A stretch of DNA of 64,000 nt from NCBI GenBank assembly GCA_963989385.1, contig OZ022506.1:64429434-64493433 (forward strand). Direction: 5' to 3'. The translations under genes and the position numbers were made by a program. Shown in pieces: positions 9,807 to 21,379 of the stretch (positions are counted from its first letter, which is position 1; each line of letters starts with the position of its first letter). Under the pieces are notes generated by a model. It was not told where the DNA came from. It searched no databases and was given only the letters and a program-made list of their open reading frames with translations. This stretch comes from Ctena decussata. Taxonomy: Eukaryota; Mollusca; Bivalvia; Lucinida; Lucinidae.

Positions 9807-11290
9807 TTATCCCCCGACCGAAAGGTTCGGGGGATACAGCGATGAGCCTGGTGTCCGTCCGTCCGTCCATCCGTCTGTCCGTCCGTCCGTTAACATTTTC
9901 TTGTCCGCTCTATATCTTGAATACCCTTTGGAATATTTTCATGATACTTCACAGTTATGTAGAACAGGTCATGACAAAGTGTCGCTTACAAGAATGGTAA
10001 CTCTTGCTATTGTACTTTTTTAGTTATCTCCCATTTAGTGAATTTTTGGCAGATTCGTATCCGCTCTGTATCTTGAATACCCTTTAAAATATTTTCATGA
10101 CACTTCACAGATGTATAGACCAGATCATGACAATGTGTCGCGAACAAGAATGACAACTCTTGCTTTCTTACTTTTTGAGTTATTTCCCCTTGATGGTTTC
10201 AGCTGTGATTTTGTGTTGATTTCGTGTCCGCTCTATAACTTGAATACCCTTTGGAATATTTTCATGATACTTTACAGATATGTAGAACAGGTCATAACAA
10301 TGTGTCGCTAAAAAGAATGACAACTCTTGTTTTCTTACTTTTTGAGTTATTTCCCCTTGACTGTTTTAGGAGTGATTTCGTGTCCGCTCTATAACTTGAA
10401 TAGCCTTTAAAATATTTTCATGATACTTTACAGATATGTAGAACAGGTCATAATGATGTGTCGCACACAAGAATGGTAACTCTTGCTTTCTTACTTTTTG
10501 AGTTATTTTCCCTTGATGGTTTTGGGTATGATTTCTTGTCCACTCTATAACTTGAATACCCTTTGAAATATTTTCATGATACTTTACAGATATGTAGAAC
10601 AGGTCATGATGATGTGTTGTGAACAAGGATGACAACTCTTGCTTTCTTACTTTTTGAGTTATTTCCCCTTGATGGTTTTAGGTATGATTTCTTGTCCACT
10701 CTATAACTTGAATACCCTTTGAAATATTTTCATGACACTTCACAGATGTATAGACCAGATCATGACAATGTGTCGCGAACAAGAATGACACCTCTTGCTT
10801 ACATACGTTTTGAGTTATTTCCCCTTGATTGTTTTAGATGTGATTTCCTTTCTGTTCCATGACTTGAATACCCTTTGAAATATTTTCATGATTTGTCTCA
10901 TACAGGCATGACAACTCTCTCATTCATATTCCCCATACCCTCCCCCCCCCCCCCCACACACACACACAATTTTTTTTTCAGATTTTGATTCTTTGCCCAA
11001 ATTCACTTACTAGAGAGCTCAAAATTAGATTTGTAGGGCTTGTACTTTAGAAGTTATTCACACATTTTGAAATGTTGAGTGTATCATATGCTATACATTG
11101 TGTACATGGTGGCTGTTTGAGATTTTACCTCTTTTTAGCAGTCAAGCATACTGTTTTAGTCTGAGTGTTAGATAACCGTGCATCTGTTTTACAGATAATG
11201 ACAATACATTACTTATATTTTTTTTGAAGTACATCCTGTTTACCTAGGTACAAGGGGCCTTTGGTCGGGGGATTTGCCATCTCCTCTGAT
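9807..11290. mobile_element. Pearl-like composite element with ~156-bp tandem core
   Basis: The left end is a hairpin of CCCCCGACCGAAAGG and its mirror, followed by a (GTCC/CCGT)n microsatellite at 9854-9892. Then come six to seven units of about 156 bp, each opening with 'tccgctctataacttgaataccctt' type sequence (near 9903, 10058, 10228, 10384, 10538, 10694 and 10850). The right end is unique sequence closing with TTTGGTCGGGGGAT, which repeats the left terminus in inverted form. A tandem core plus tetranucleotide microsatellite matches the Pearl / non-autonomous Helitron-like elements described from bivalves. No Rep/helicase is present. Confidence 0.7.
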
Positions 11291-12904
11291 GGCTATTTTT
11301 ATCAATTTTCCTCAATGCTGTTATCGATTTCACAGTTCAGTTTGCAGCCACAGATGGGCAAATTTGTCGGTAAACCATACCTGTACAAGGTTTAGCGTTA
11401 TTCATTACACTGTATTCCAGGAGGCACAGATGGATACGCGTACCAAGATTTTCAAAATTAACAAGAATTTGCAGTGAGTGGTGGGATAAGTTTTAACATT
11501 TTGACCCTAAGCGACGAATGTCATGCTGGAATAGTGTTCATTTCCGCATAGTTTTGTTTCTTTAGTCATTTGCTTTAGTAAATGAAGTGGTTTTGCTCAC
11601 GTAAATTGGATATTTCATAAAGTGATTTTTCACCAATTGTGACGAAATGCTGAAGTTTGTGAATTTTATTGTGTTCATTAGTACAGCTCCGGACCAAAAT
11701 TATTTCAGAAACAAAGTTTCTAATTTAGTGAAATTGAAACTTGTTTCTAGATATTTTCCGGCCCAGAGCTGAGCTATTGTGTTTATTTGCGCATCCTGGA
11801 TGGAATGTAAAATATTGTCAAACCTTTTGACGGCTAAGTTGACTGGCACATTTGCCTATTTTGAGATGTAAATAGAACTGTACATAACATTGTTGTGGGG
11901 GGAGGGGGGGGGGAAGAGGGGGAGGGGGTTGAAGAAAATCGATTAAATGTAAGTGGCAAGTTAGAACGTTTTACTAATATATCTATAATACTAAATAAAC
12001 GAAGTAACGCATAAACTGCAAAATTGGTGGCATTTTTAAGCGTAATTTCTATACTGGTTCTTTCGCATATTGCTATCATTGATAATTTCGGTTAGCGTGT
12101 GTTTTAGTTTCACGTAGATTTAAAGAATTTGGGAATTAAATTCGTCTTTCATTTTAAATTCTCCCAAGTATTTTTCTAGAAAGTTCGACTATTGGTCGAT
12201 TTTTTTTTTGTCAACAATGGGTGCGTTCGAGTGAAATTATCGTGTACTCGAATACACGTTTTAAATTAATCCGGTCGTTTCGGTTCTGCGTCGTTATATC
12301 GGCGCGCTGCTTAGCAAGTCCAAATTTAGCAGGTTCTAATGCAAAAATCCGACCCATGAACGTACGTCATTCCCCGTAAATAACGATTTATTTTTGTTTT
12401 TTGCTCATATGTCTAAACGGATGAAGAACTAAATGGTCATAGTCCCTGGCTCGAAACGACCCATTTTCTTCCAGATCGATAGTCAATACGAGTAGCCAAT
12501 CGAACTCGCCCATTGAAGAATAAAGCTCAACGCACATGGTCTTTCGAAAAGTTGGACGGACACACGGCGCCAAGTGTGTGCGGCTATGGTTACGTACCGC
12601 TGAGCCACTTGGGGAACGTCGTTAGGAGAATTCAAACTGAACTGAACTTTCGAAAAGACAAAAATTAAAAATGTCTAAGCTTAACATACATGCGCCAGGT
12701 AAGAAAGGGCATTTTTTTCCAGCGAAGCAGACAAATCAATTTCAATGATTCAACGAAGCTAAATAAGCCTTTAGTCTTCAGAGGGCTTGAATATTTTCCC
12801 CCAAAACGTTCCAGGACTTAACTTTTCCAGAAAAAAAAAATACCCAGGACAGGTCACATAACCAAGATGGCAAACATTTATTATGGTAAAAAAAATCAAA
12901 AATC
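11291..12904. other. Gene-free stretch, nothing recognised
   Basis: No convincing coding sequence on either strand; the longest ORFs are under 85 codons and composition-driven. A G-rich tract lies at 11895-11928. From about 12870 the sequence belongs to the repeat that hosts the SINE insertion. Confidence 0.6.
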
Positions 12905-12921
12905 TTCTCCCCCAGAACCAC

Positions 12922-13188
12922 GCCGGGCCGCGTAGCGCAATCGGTAGGGCACCTGACTCATAAGTCAGAGGTCCTGGGCTCGAAACCCGGTCTGGCCACA
13001 TACTTTCGTTTCTCCTTCCGCTGATTCAAGAAGGGCAGTTGTCAGTTACTGGCGAAAGTATGTGCACTTAGTACTGGTTAACCGCTTAGGAGGTCTAAGC
13101 CTGCCCAGGAATAGTGTGGTTAGGTTAACTGACCGTCCCGACATTACCTTAGCTGTTTACCGTGGACGTTAAGCATCAAATCAACCAA
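12922..13188 (+). mobile_element. tRNA-headed SINE with perfect 17-bp target duplication
   Basis: A 267-bp insertion bounded by TTCTCCCCCAGAACCAC at 12905-12921 and again, identically, at 13189-13205. The first ~77 bp are tRNA-like with pol III A and B boxes. The body includes 'ggcgaaagtatgtgcactta' and 'gttaggttaactgaccg' and ends near 'gacgttaagcatcaaatcaacc', a tail reminiscent of molluscan SINEs. It is inserted in a dispersed repeat related to the 37-38.7 kb units. It depends on LINE machinery in trans. The perfect duplication argues for a fairly recent insertion. Confidence 0.85.
12926..12998 (+). other. tRNA-like pol III promoter head of the SINE (CAT anticodon position)
   Basis: It has the order of a tRNA: a 7-bp acceptor arm (GGCCGCG with TCTGGCC, one mismatch and two G-T pairs), A box TAGCGCAATCGG, a CTCATAA anticodon loop, a T arm with the B box GGCTCGAAACC, and a final CCA. 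The anticodon arm carries one extra G, giving an 8-base loop or an out-of-register stem, and the D stem has a mismatch. It lies inside the SINE, so I treat it as a SINE head and not a working tRNA-Met. Confidence 0.75.
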
Positions 13189-13600
13189 TTCTCCCCCAGA
13201 ACCACAAATCCTATGATCTTGAAACTTAGCATGTCGCATCAAGGACTCAAAAGCTCAACAAAATTTATATAAATGATCCCCTGGGATGACCTTGATCTGT
13301 TTTACGGCAAGCTCAACTTTTGAGTCAGTTAGGTTTTTCTATAGGAAAAAGTGAAAAAAGTTGTTGTTTTTTTAGAAACAATGCAGTCTGCTACCTGAAA
13401 GTTTGCAGATGCAGACAACTAATTAGGTAAATGAAGCTTCAGTGAGTATTCATGGTAAAGGTCATATCTTCACCTGGGCCTAAAGCTATTTACATTGAAA
13501 AATTAAAACTCGCTTTTTTATATAAACTTGACCATCATGAAATATTTCCGCGCTTGCGCGGGCTCTTTTCTAGTATTATATATATTATAAACAATGTTGA
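13189..13600. repeat. Downstream half of the SINE-interrupted repeat
   Basis: It continues the host repeat after the target duplication: 'gatcttgaaacttagcatgtcgcat' and 'gatgaccttgatctgttttacggcaag' correspond to phrases in the 37-38.7 kb units. No gene. Confidence 0.5.
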
Positions 13601-13604
13601 GCAC

Positions 13605-13960
13605 TTCTATATTTGATTCAGAAATGATTTAGCTGCATATGAGAGGCGTAAACAACATTGGATCTGTTTGAGCCTTTTCAACCCAGAAATAATCAAATTA
13701 AGGTGAATGACTCACCTCCATGTTTGCTTTTTATTATGATTTTTTTTTCAAAGGGAGAGAACTTGTGTGACTTTCTGTTTGCTTCCCTGAGTGACGAAGC
13801 CATTTCAAAAATGGGATCTACTCTTAAAAGAAAAAGTTTGGGCCAAAGGGAGCAAATTGTAAAGTTTTAGAATTGATCCCAATCTCAAGGGAAGAAGAAC
13901 TGAAAATGGCAGAGCTTCTTTCCCTTGAACATGCACAAATGAACATGACACACCCACCTT
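13605..13960 (+). pseudogene. Duplicated 3' flank of a TRIM-like gene plus adjacent repeat
   Basis: Positions 13605-13740 match the sequence after the TRIM-like stop codon (9655-9780) in order: 'gattcagaaatgatttagct', 'aacaacattgg', 'ttttcaaccca', and the 'ggtgaatgaNtcacc' phrase. No coding part remains upstream. Positions 13750-13915 have a second relative at 18635-18795, so that part is an interspersed repeat. Probably a relic of a duplicated TRIM locus. Confidence 0.55.
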
Positions 13961-14361
13961 ATGAAACATTTGCAAACAGTGCAGAATAAGCTAAAACATT
14001 TGATTGAAGGTTCATCCGTTCTAAACTGTTTGCATTATGTATTTTTGTTTTGTTTCCCATATCTAGTTGCGAATAATGAAAATTGATAAAGGCAGAAAAA
14101 ATCATTGTTAGAAAGGACGAGTTACACTTTACTATTGCAATGTGCCCACTGAAAAGGCCGATTTTCGAAGGTTGGCAGATAGCCACAAAACATGCAGAAA
14201 TGTTAGCTATATGTTTATAGTTTGTTCTGTGCGATTTCATTTTCCTGTATTTTAATGCCTTTTAGGTTAATTTTGCGGTTGAATACATGTACTGTCTGCA
14301 ACATTTAACATCGGGCCTATGGGAATTTGAACTACCAACGTCCACTATGCATCCAAATTTC

Positions 14362-14470
14362 ACTTCATCCTACCCTCGTAACCACGACAATTTTTATAAA
14401 TAATTATTCCTCATATACATATTCATCATAATCGGGTTATATTACAGTGGTTACGAGGGCAGGAGTAAAC
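14362..14470. mobile_element. Small inverted-repeat element (GTAACCAC / GTGGTTAC)
   Basis: TCCTACCCTCGTAACCAC and GTGGTTACGAGGGCAGGA face each other about 65 bp apart. The AT-rich centre has no ORF. Termini and duplications are unclear. Confidence 0.45.
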
Positions 14471-14819
14471 GAAAAACAAACTTTTTGGGTAAATTTTCAT
14501 GTATCCAACACTAGGACTAAAGGATTTATATCAAAATCGCAACAGTATATTTTGTAATTGATAGAAAACAGAGGTATTATTCGACACAACACATCTTTTT
14601 CAAAGTGTTCATCTATGTAGTATGTGTTCCTAATGCCCCACCAAGGATTCTGTGTGTGTGTCGGGCACAGCGCTGGGCATATGTATAGGTATGGCGTCAT
14701 GTGCGTATGTATGGCGTTAGACGCAATGTCCTCCATCACCTTGCTGTGATATAACCTCTGATGTTATAATGTTGCGACGTGGTCAGATGATGTATCCCTC
14801 TGCCTGAGGCTGATGCATT

Positions 14820-15460
14820 GTAAAATTCTGTGACCTTGAACTTTGGTCCACTAACTGTGTATGAAAAGTTACTTGGATGAGCTTTTTCCTTACCTCTTTT
14901 GATATCTTTGGTGTAGGAGTGCTGATATTTGATCAGATCATATCCTTAAAATGTAGGAACTGCAAAGCATCCATGTACACTGAGTCCTTGAACTTTATGC
15001 ATGGACCCCGATTTTCACTTATATTTCAACACGGATTTTGGATTTGTAATATAATTACAAATAGTTGGTCAGTCAAACGATGCAAAAAAATTCTCATACT
15101 ATTTGTAGGTTACTGTGACATATATTTAAAAGTTCACAGTTCTTTTCCTTATATATTCAACATTATATATGCATCATACTAAAGACAATGGTTAAGTCAG
15201 ACTTTGCAAATGACGTCATACTATTTTTAGTTCATTGTGACTTGTATTTCATGGTCCATTGAATTAATGTTTTATTTCGAACTAATATTTAATTGAATCT
15301 TCATCGGACTTGGAATAGTAAGTCACTCCAGCGCTGCGTCTCATTTGGTACTACATGTAGGTCCCTGTGACCTATATTTCTTGGCTCACTGATTTTGTCT
15401 AATATTTTAAACATCTGTACCTGTGTAGCATCCATAAATGCGTAATATTTCATACGTGAT
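14820..15460. repeat. Degenerate tandem repeat of ~120-bp units with GGTCACTGTGACCT-like cores
   Basis: Units combine a 'ggttactgtgacatatattt' type core, 'catggtccattga', and 'atgcatcatactt'. The same family occupies 21380-22070. A 101-codon ORF here is accidental. Confidence 0.55.
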
Positions 15461-16123
15461 TGATATTTGATATGATGACGCTTTCATTATATGTATAAAT
15501 AGTGAATAATGCTTAAGAAAAGAAGAATGTTGGTGACCTTTTCACGCACTCTTGCCAGAACACAAGCATGCGAAAAGAATACTTTTGTTAAACAATATTG
15601 GGCGGTTATAATCGACTTCCTGTTCATTTGTTTCATTATTTTCACAAAAGCAAACGCTTTACATGCTTATTATTGTGTTAATAAACACTTGTAAAATCTA
15701 CTGTTCAGAGGTTTCGTAAAAATTCAAATAAAATTTCTCCTTGCTAGATGGTTTGAGCGAAAATATCTCTTTTAGACTGTGGATAAGAACCAAAAGTATT
15801 ATATCTGCCAGTTTGGAGGGCTAATATGTTAGCGAAATTGCTGATTATATCGAAAAACCGCAGATAGTTAGTGTACCCCGTTCAGCACCCCATATGCAAT
15901 AAATCGGAAGTCACGTGATTATTTATGAAACCGCAAACTTAAAAATGTGCTTATATAAACCGCCAAATGCCAAGCTTTTATAAACATAAATTTTATCAGG
16001 ATCGGTCGTTGGCACAAAAACGGCCAAAGTGTAACCCGTCCTTTAATATAAACTATTGCAAAATAATCTAAAATACAAATACATGACCCCCTTACATAAA
16101 TTGTCAGTTATGATAAATGCAAA
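15461..16123. other. Gene-free stretch, nothing recognised
   Basis: AT-rich. It holds a 61-codon ORF at 15509-15694 without recognisable similarity or support. No RNA gene was seen. Confidence 0.5.
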
Positions 16124-16360
16124 TGGGCCGCAACACGAAAAAAACAATAAAGAGGTTGTGCGCCTAGCGCAGACTCTGATCAGTCTGGGCATCCGCCCAG
16201 TCTAATCAGAGTCTTCTCCGTTCGCATTGAGATAGTCTATCCCTCAGCTACCCTTTAAGTGCACTGAGAAGACTCTGATCAGACTGGGAGGATGCCCAGG
16301 CTTATCTTAGTCTGCGCTGGGCGCACAATCACGTTGTTGGTTTTCGCGTGACGCAGCTCA
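16124..16360. mobile_element. TGAGCCGCGAC-family foldback MITE, diverged copy 4
   Basis: Termini have decayed to TGGGCCGCAAC and GTGACGCAGCTCA, but both arms and the central spacer are recognisable. One of the older copies in the window. Confidence 0.85.
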
Positions 16361-16432
16361 AATCATGCTTTATGATTAGTTTTCTACACTGGAGGCTCCT
16401 GTTATCTTATGATACAGGAAACCCAGTAGGTT

Positions 16433-16623
16433 TTTTTGACCAGTCGACTTGTCCATTCTTATCATGCAAATAATCCCATTTCTAGTTTTAGGGGTTTCTG
16501 GTGAATATTTTCACTTTTATTGTACTTTGCATAGAAATTCCTGCAAGCAAACAATGTAGGCCCTGAACTGGGTCAGCACTGTTTGCATAATGTCCCCAAA
16601 ACGGGTATCCGGTCTAAAAAGGG
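16433..16623. mobile_element. piggyBac-like MITE, reverse copy with hairpin tip missing
   Basis: It is the reverse complement of the 41519-41740 element across its length. It ends AAAAAGGG before TTAA at 16624-16627; the other TTAA is lost. The central module at 16547-16586 keeps GCAAACAATG...CACTGTTTGC but lacks the distal part of the stem present in the other copy. Confidence 0.75.
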
Positions 16624-16627
16624 TTAA

Positions 16628-17120
16628 AAGCCAGCCAGCGGTCCGTATTTGAATCCCGTGAGAAATGTAATTGTTTTTTTAACGTAAACGGGGTTCCATT
16701 GCACGCAAACTTACATCATTACCCTACCCTTCCACTTGCCCGATGTTATAACTAAATATGGTTGGGGCACCGCAAAACCACAAGTCAGCCATTTATCTTG
16801 TATTAAACCAACAATTTATCATATTTTAGTTGTTTCATGCCAGTGTAGACCGTTTCAAGCGATCATTTGTTCATTTGATATAGGTTGGGAGAAGGAAAAC
16901 AAATTTTGTCAGACAATTGTGACAAGGAAGCAAATAAAAAATATTCAACTCACAACACTGCCTTGTCAAATAACTTAAAGGAAAGTTCAATGTTTACCCT
17001 CCGCTTTCCCAAATTATGTACTGAAATACCAATGAGTATAATAGTCACAGAATTTGTTTGAATAATACTGCAAGCAGTGACAAAGTGATTGGCAATGCTA
17101 TAATTGTAAGTAATTACTGT
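16628..17120. other. Gene-free stretch, nothing recognised
   Basis: No supported gene. An 80-codon ORF at 16736-16978 has no recognisable motif. Confidence 0.5.
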
Positions 17121-18590
17121 TAACAGTGTTTGTTACCAGAGACAATGAGCAGTGAAGGTAGCAGCGTGTCAAAGCGGCAGTTTGTAGTTGTGATGAGTGG
17201 TGAACATGCATAACTTAATATCTAAATTAAATATTGATGAAATAAATCAGTAGGTAGTTACCAGTAACGACAGTGTCGTGCAGTGAATGCTAGCAGCGAC
17301 AAAGCAGTAATCAGTTGCTGATTGCCGTGTTTGCTACTGTTAGTGATGAGCAGTGATTTCTAGCCGCCACAAAACACTAGCCAGTAACTACTTGCAGTTA
17401 TTGCTGTTGTTCTGCAGTGACTTCAAGCAATCATTAGCTACTCGCAGTGTTTGTCACTGTTATTGATGCATATTCACATGTAGCGATGACAAAGCAGTTT
17501 TATAGAAGCTTCTAGCAGTGTTTGTCACTGTTAGCAATGAGCAGGGACTTCTAGCAGCAATAATGAAGTAATTTTTAGCTGCTGCCTGTGTATGTCACTC
17601 TTAGTGTTGAGCAGTGTTTTCCAGTAGCAACACAGCAGTAAGCAGTAGGCGCTAGTGGTGTTGGTCTCTGAAAGCGGTGATCATTGACTTCTAGTATTGA
17701 CAGAGCAGTAATCAGCAGGGGCGTAACTAGGGGCAATTTCATAATACGCACAACCATTTTTTATTCACTACTTCTTGAAGGGAAAATACGAATTTCAGCC
17801 TCTTTGGGAGTTGGTTTTGAAATCTTGTCTAATTTATGAAATTTCAGCATGCAAATATGCAGGTGCGTTTTGAAATTTTGTCAATTTTGACAAAATTTCA
17901 ATACGCACTTGCGTATTTGCCGTATACGCAGCTACGCCCTTGATCAGTAGCTACTGCAGTGTGCAACTGTTAATTGTGAGCAGCAACTTCTAACAGCCAC
18001 AAACTTTAAAGATGTTATCAGTAGCTGCTGCAGTGTTTATGACTGAAACTGTGAGCACCGACTTCTACAAGTGACAAAGCCGTTATTGATAGCCGCTGGC
18101 AGTGTTCGAAATGCAGTAGATTAGAAGTGACTGCTAGCTGTAACAAAGCTATAATCAGTTTCTGCTGGCAGTGGTTGACATTCTTAAGTGATGAGAAGTG
18201 CTTTCTAGCAGCGACAAAGCAGTAATCAGTAGTTGTTGATAGTGTTTGTCACTGTTAGTTATAAGCAGTGACTGCTAGCAGTGATAAGGCTGATAAGTAA
18301 TCACTAGCTATTGGCAGTGTATATCACTGTTATGATGATAAGTGGCTTCTATTGCAGTGAAAAAGCAGTAATTAGTAGCTGCTGGCTGTATTTGTCACTG
18401 TAAGTGATTAGCAGTGACTGCTAGCAGTGATTCAGCAGTTATCAGTAGCTGCTGACAGTCTTTGTCCCTGTAGTGATGAGTCGTTACTGCTAGCAGTGAC
18501 AAAACAGTTTGCAGTGTTTGCACTGTTAGTGATGACCAGTAACTACTAGCAGCAGCGAAACAGTAATCAATTGCTGCTGAGGGGTTTACC
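17120..18590. repeat. Tandem array of ~80-bp units (GCAGTGACTTCTAGCAGC type)
   Basis: About 17 diverged units built from 'tgtttgtcactgttagtgatgagcagtgacttctagcagcgacaaagcagtaatcagtagctgctggcag' type parts, each rich in AGCAGT and CACTG. No ORF is conserved. The array is interrupted by the hAT-like MITE at 17716-17942. Confidence 0.85.
17716..17942. mobile_element. hAT-like MITE with 5-bp target duplication, copy B
   Basis: Termini CAGGGGCGTAACTAG and GCTACGCCCTTG, flanked by ATCAG at 17711-17715 and 17943-17947. Length 227 bp, the same as copy A upstream of the TRIM-like gene but in the opposite orientation. It is inserted into the ~80-bp satellite, so it is younger than that array. Confidence 0.88.
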
Positions 18591-18634
18591 ATTTGTGGTT
18601 AAGTCAGTAAAGTCAGTATGAACTGCCATTCTTA

Positions 18635-18800
18635 CACAGGGAAAGAATTGTTATTACTTCTTCTTTGCTTTCCTGGACAATTTAGCCCTTCAAAAATGGG
18701 GTCTACTACTGAAGTAAAGATTTTTTCCTGTGAGAGTTGACACCAATTTAGAAATTGAAATATTGAAAATGGTAGAGTTACTTCCCCTGGAAATTTACTC
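18635..18800. repeat. Interspersed repeat fragment shared with 13750-13915
   Basis: The order of 'ttcaaaaatgggNtctactNNt', 'gaaaatggNagag' and 'cttNccct(t/g)ga' phrases is kept between the two places. Unassigned family. Confidence 0.45.
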
Positions 18801-18961
18801 ATTCACCTTATGTGATAAGGGTCAGACAGGCAGTGGTATTGAAGAATATTTTAAATATATCTTTCTGTGCTATATAGATTCCTCAGGGCCTATTGCTGAT
18901 ATAAAAAAGAAGAGTCTGACCACACTGTGGCAACGCGTGGGCTTATGCAGTCTTTATAATT

Positions 18962-19199
18962 TGAGCCGCGACGCGACAAAACCAACAAAGTGGTCGTGCG
19001 CCCAGCGCAGACTCAGATCAGCCTGGGCATCCGCCCAGTCTGATCAGAGTCTTCGCTGTCCGCATGGAGGTAGCTTTGACCCTTAGCTACCCTTTAAGTA
19101 CTTAGCGAAGACTCTGATCACACTGGGCGGAAACCTAGGCTGATCTGAGTCTGCACTGGGGGCACAACCACATTGTTGGTTTTCTCGCGTCGCGGCTCA
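18962..19199. mobile_element. TGAGCCGCGAC-family foldback MITE, copy 5
   Basis: Complete 238-bp copy with intact termini. The last 30 codons of a 118-codon ORF (18730-19086) are read from its arm and do not represent a protein. Confidence 0.92.
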
Positions 19200-19888
19200 T
19201 TTGCACATTATAAGACCTTTTGTTACTTAGCTAGCCTCATTTAGTCATTGCCTTGTTATAGACTCAGCGTCAATGAAAACGCACCAATTTTATAATGCCA
19301 TATTTTTTAAATTAATTTTAATGATCATACTATTACAACAGCATAAAGTTATCATATCAAACCATCTTATTACGCCCATGATGTCGTTTTGCCTGAAGGT
19401 ACGCTGCGTGTGTGTGGCGTAACGTAAGCTCGAGATCTGACATCTCCAACATAATTTCACACGGCAGGACTTCCTCAATGATGGATTTTGCGAGAAAATA
19501 GATAGCCTATCAAATCGCCCTGGGAAAAAAATCAAGATCGCCGAGTTCAACAAAGAGACTTGAATTCGAACATCACTATATTGTAACCTTTCAGCTAATG
19601 GACAGACAAAAGTAACTTACTGTATATATGTTACGTTTTAGCGACCCAAAATGCTGAAATCAGTAGTAGAGACTGGTTTTCAGAAGTTTTGTGGGACAAA
19701 CGTCGACCATTATCCAGTTCGAGCATGACGTTACATGCATAACTCCACCCTAATTTGCCGAACCGCGTCAAAATTCCATGGAGGAAGAGAGGTTACATGT
19801 CAAGAAACCTTCCAAATACTATTCATTTGCAGTCAAGTGTCTGGCAGAGCGCCAAATATGGATTTAGGGACGAGTTATTTATCAGGGT

Positions 19889-19892
19889 GTGT

Positions 19893-19923
<31 letters not shown>

Positions 19924-19930
19924 GGAGGGG
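19889..19930. repeat. (GT)n followed by G-run
   Basis: About eight GT repeats pass directly into a long G tract. Similar G/C runs stand at 3585, 20656, 23380, 35733, 41359 and 63259. Confidence 0.95.
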
Positions 19931-20029
19931 GTACATTTCTATATTAATTACCAACATTTTTCCGACCCACCCCCACCACCCCCAGTCTGACCAGAATCAT
20001 TTTTCCGGACCCCCCTCCCCCCAGCCAGA

Positions 20030-21370
20030 TAGGTGACAAAAACTTTATGACCCCCTCATCCCTCCATCCAAGCTACCGTTCACAAACACACACCATATTA
20101 TCTATTTTATGTCAGACTGACCTCAATCAAAACCTGTATGAAACACCATGCGTTGTCCTAACTGGTTAATCAATCATGGTCTGTTTCAACTTTGTCTGCA
20201 TTTCTTACATTTGTCTCCTGCTTGTAGCCATCAAGAAATCTTTTGTTGAATATTTGATAATTATAACTGTTAACAATATCAATTGGGCTGTGCCCCCAGA
20301 AGCCACAGTAGTTTTTGCTGATGAAAAGGCACCTGGAGCCATCTCGTTGTCATGTTTCTTTGTAGCCCAAAAATTGTTATCGAGCATTTCTTGAGTAGTT
20401 TAACTTTTGATTCCCATTTCAAGAGTCTGTTGTCCGACGGTCCGTGAGACTATACTTCTGAAACAAATTTAACCTGAGGAGAGGAACAAGCGAGTTTCCT
20501 GTGCGTTGTCTTCGTTGCCAGTGTTGAGTGCCAGACCGGTGTGATAACAGAGCGGACGAATATGCAGGCTATTTGAATGTATGGTCCATTGGGCTCTACC
20601 TTGAAATATCTGTTTCTTTTCGAAGGAGGCGTTGATTAATTGATAATTAGATAGCCCCCCCCCCCCGGCAATAAAAAAAACAAAAACATGAGCCCACAAA
20701 CAGGCCCGTATACTCTCACTCAAACAGGCCCGTAAACTCTGTCACTTTGGGAGTTTTCTTTGCAAGCTCTGTAGGAGACGTAGATGGGTACGGAAATAGG
20801 TGAGGAAATTTTTGGGCCACCAGGTTGCTGTTGCCACTCAGGTGGAGGGTACCGAGTGCGACTCTCCCATTAACGAGACCTTTAATTCTTATTTCTGTTT
20901 GTCTCGCCTGAAAGACTGAAACCTGACCATCCATTTTTTCTCTCACCTGGTAATTTTGTTCTCCGCGGGTCAAAAACTTTTGCGCGCTTCAACAGATTTT
21001 CGGAATATTTTTCATATAGCTTCTTCTAGGGTGCCACGAGGTATGCTCCGAAAATGGTAACGGTCGATTTTTTTTGACGGAATTATGACAGTTGAAAGTT
21101 GTCCGTTTGCAGCCGCGCCTGTGACACACAAATGTCAAAGTGTTTGGGTAAAGATTTTTTCTTTTGTTTTTGATGTGTTAGATGCTTATATCGCCAAATC
21201 TTTTAAAGACAAATATTCTTGTATGTTGGGTCTCCTAATCCTATTATGCAACAGTCCAGTGTCACTGCTGTTTCATCAAAGGAAATACCACCTCTCACAT
21301 AGGTAATGACATAACAGGGTCATAAAACCAATAAAGACTGAGGATGTGTTCTATATAATACAGAATATTT
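20030..21370. other. Gene-free stretch with one unassigned minus-strand ORF
   Basis: No recognised gene. The minus-strand ORF 20716-20973 (85 codons) has protein-like composition, but no motif I can name and no family assignment. It could be an exon fragment. Elsewhere the sequence is unassigned. Confidence 0.35.
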
Positions 21371-21379
21371 GTCTTAAAG

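Noticed and set aside
12926..12998. Functional tRNA-Met gene
   Set aside because: It lies inside an insertion with 17-bp target duplications, the anticodon arm has an extra base, and there is no T-run terminator after it. A SINE head fits better.
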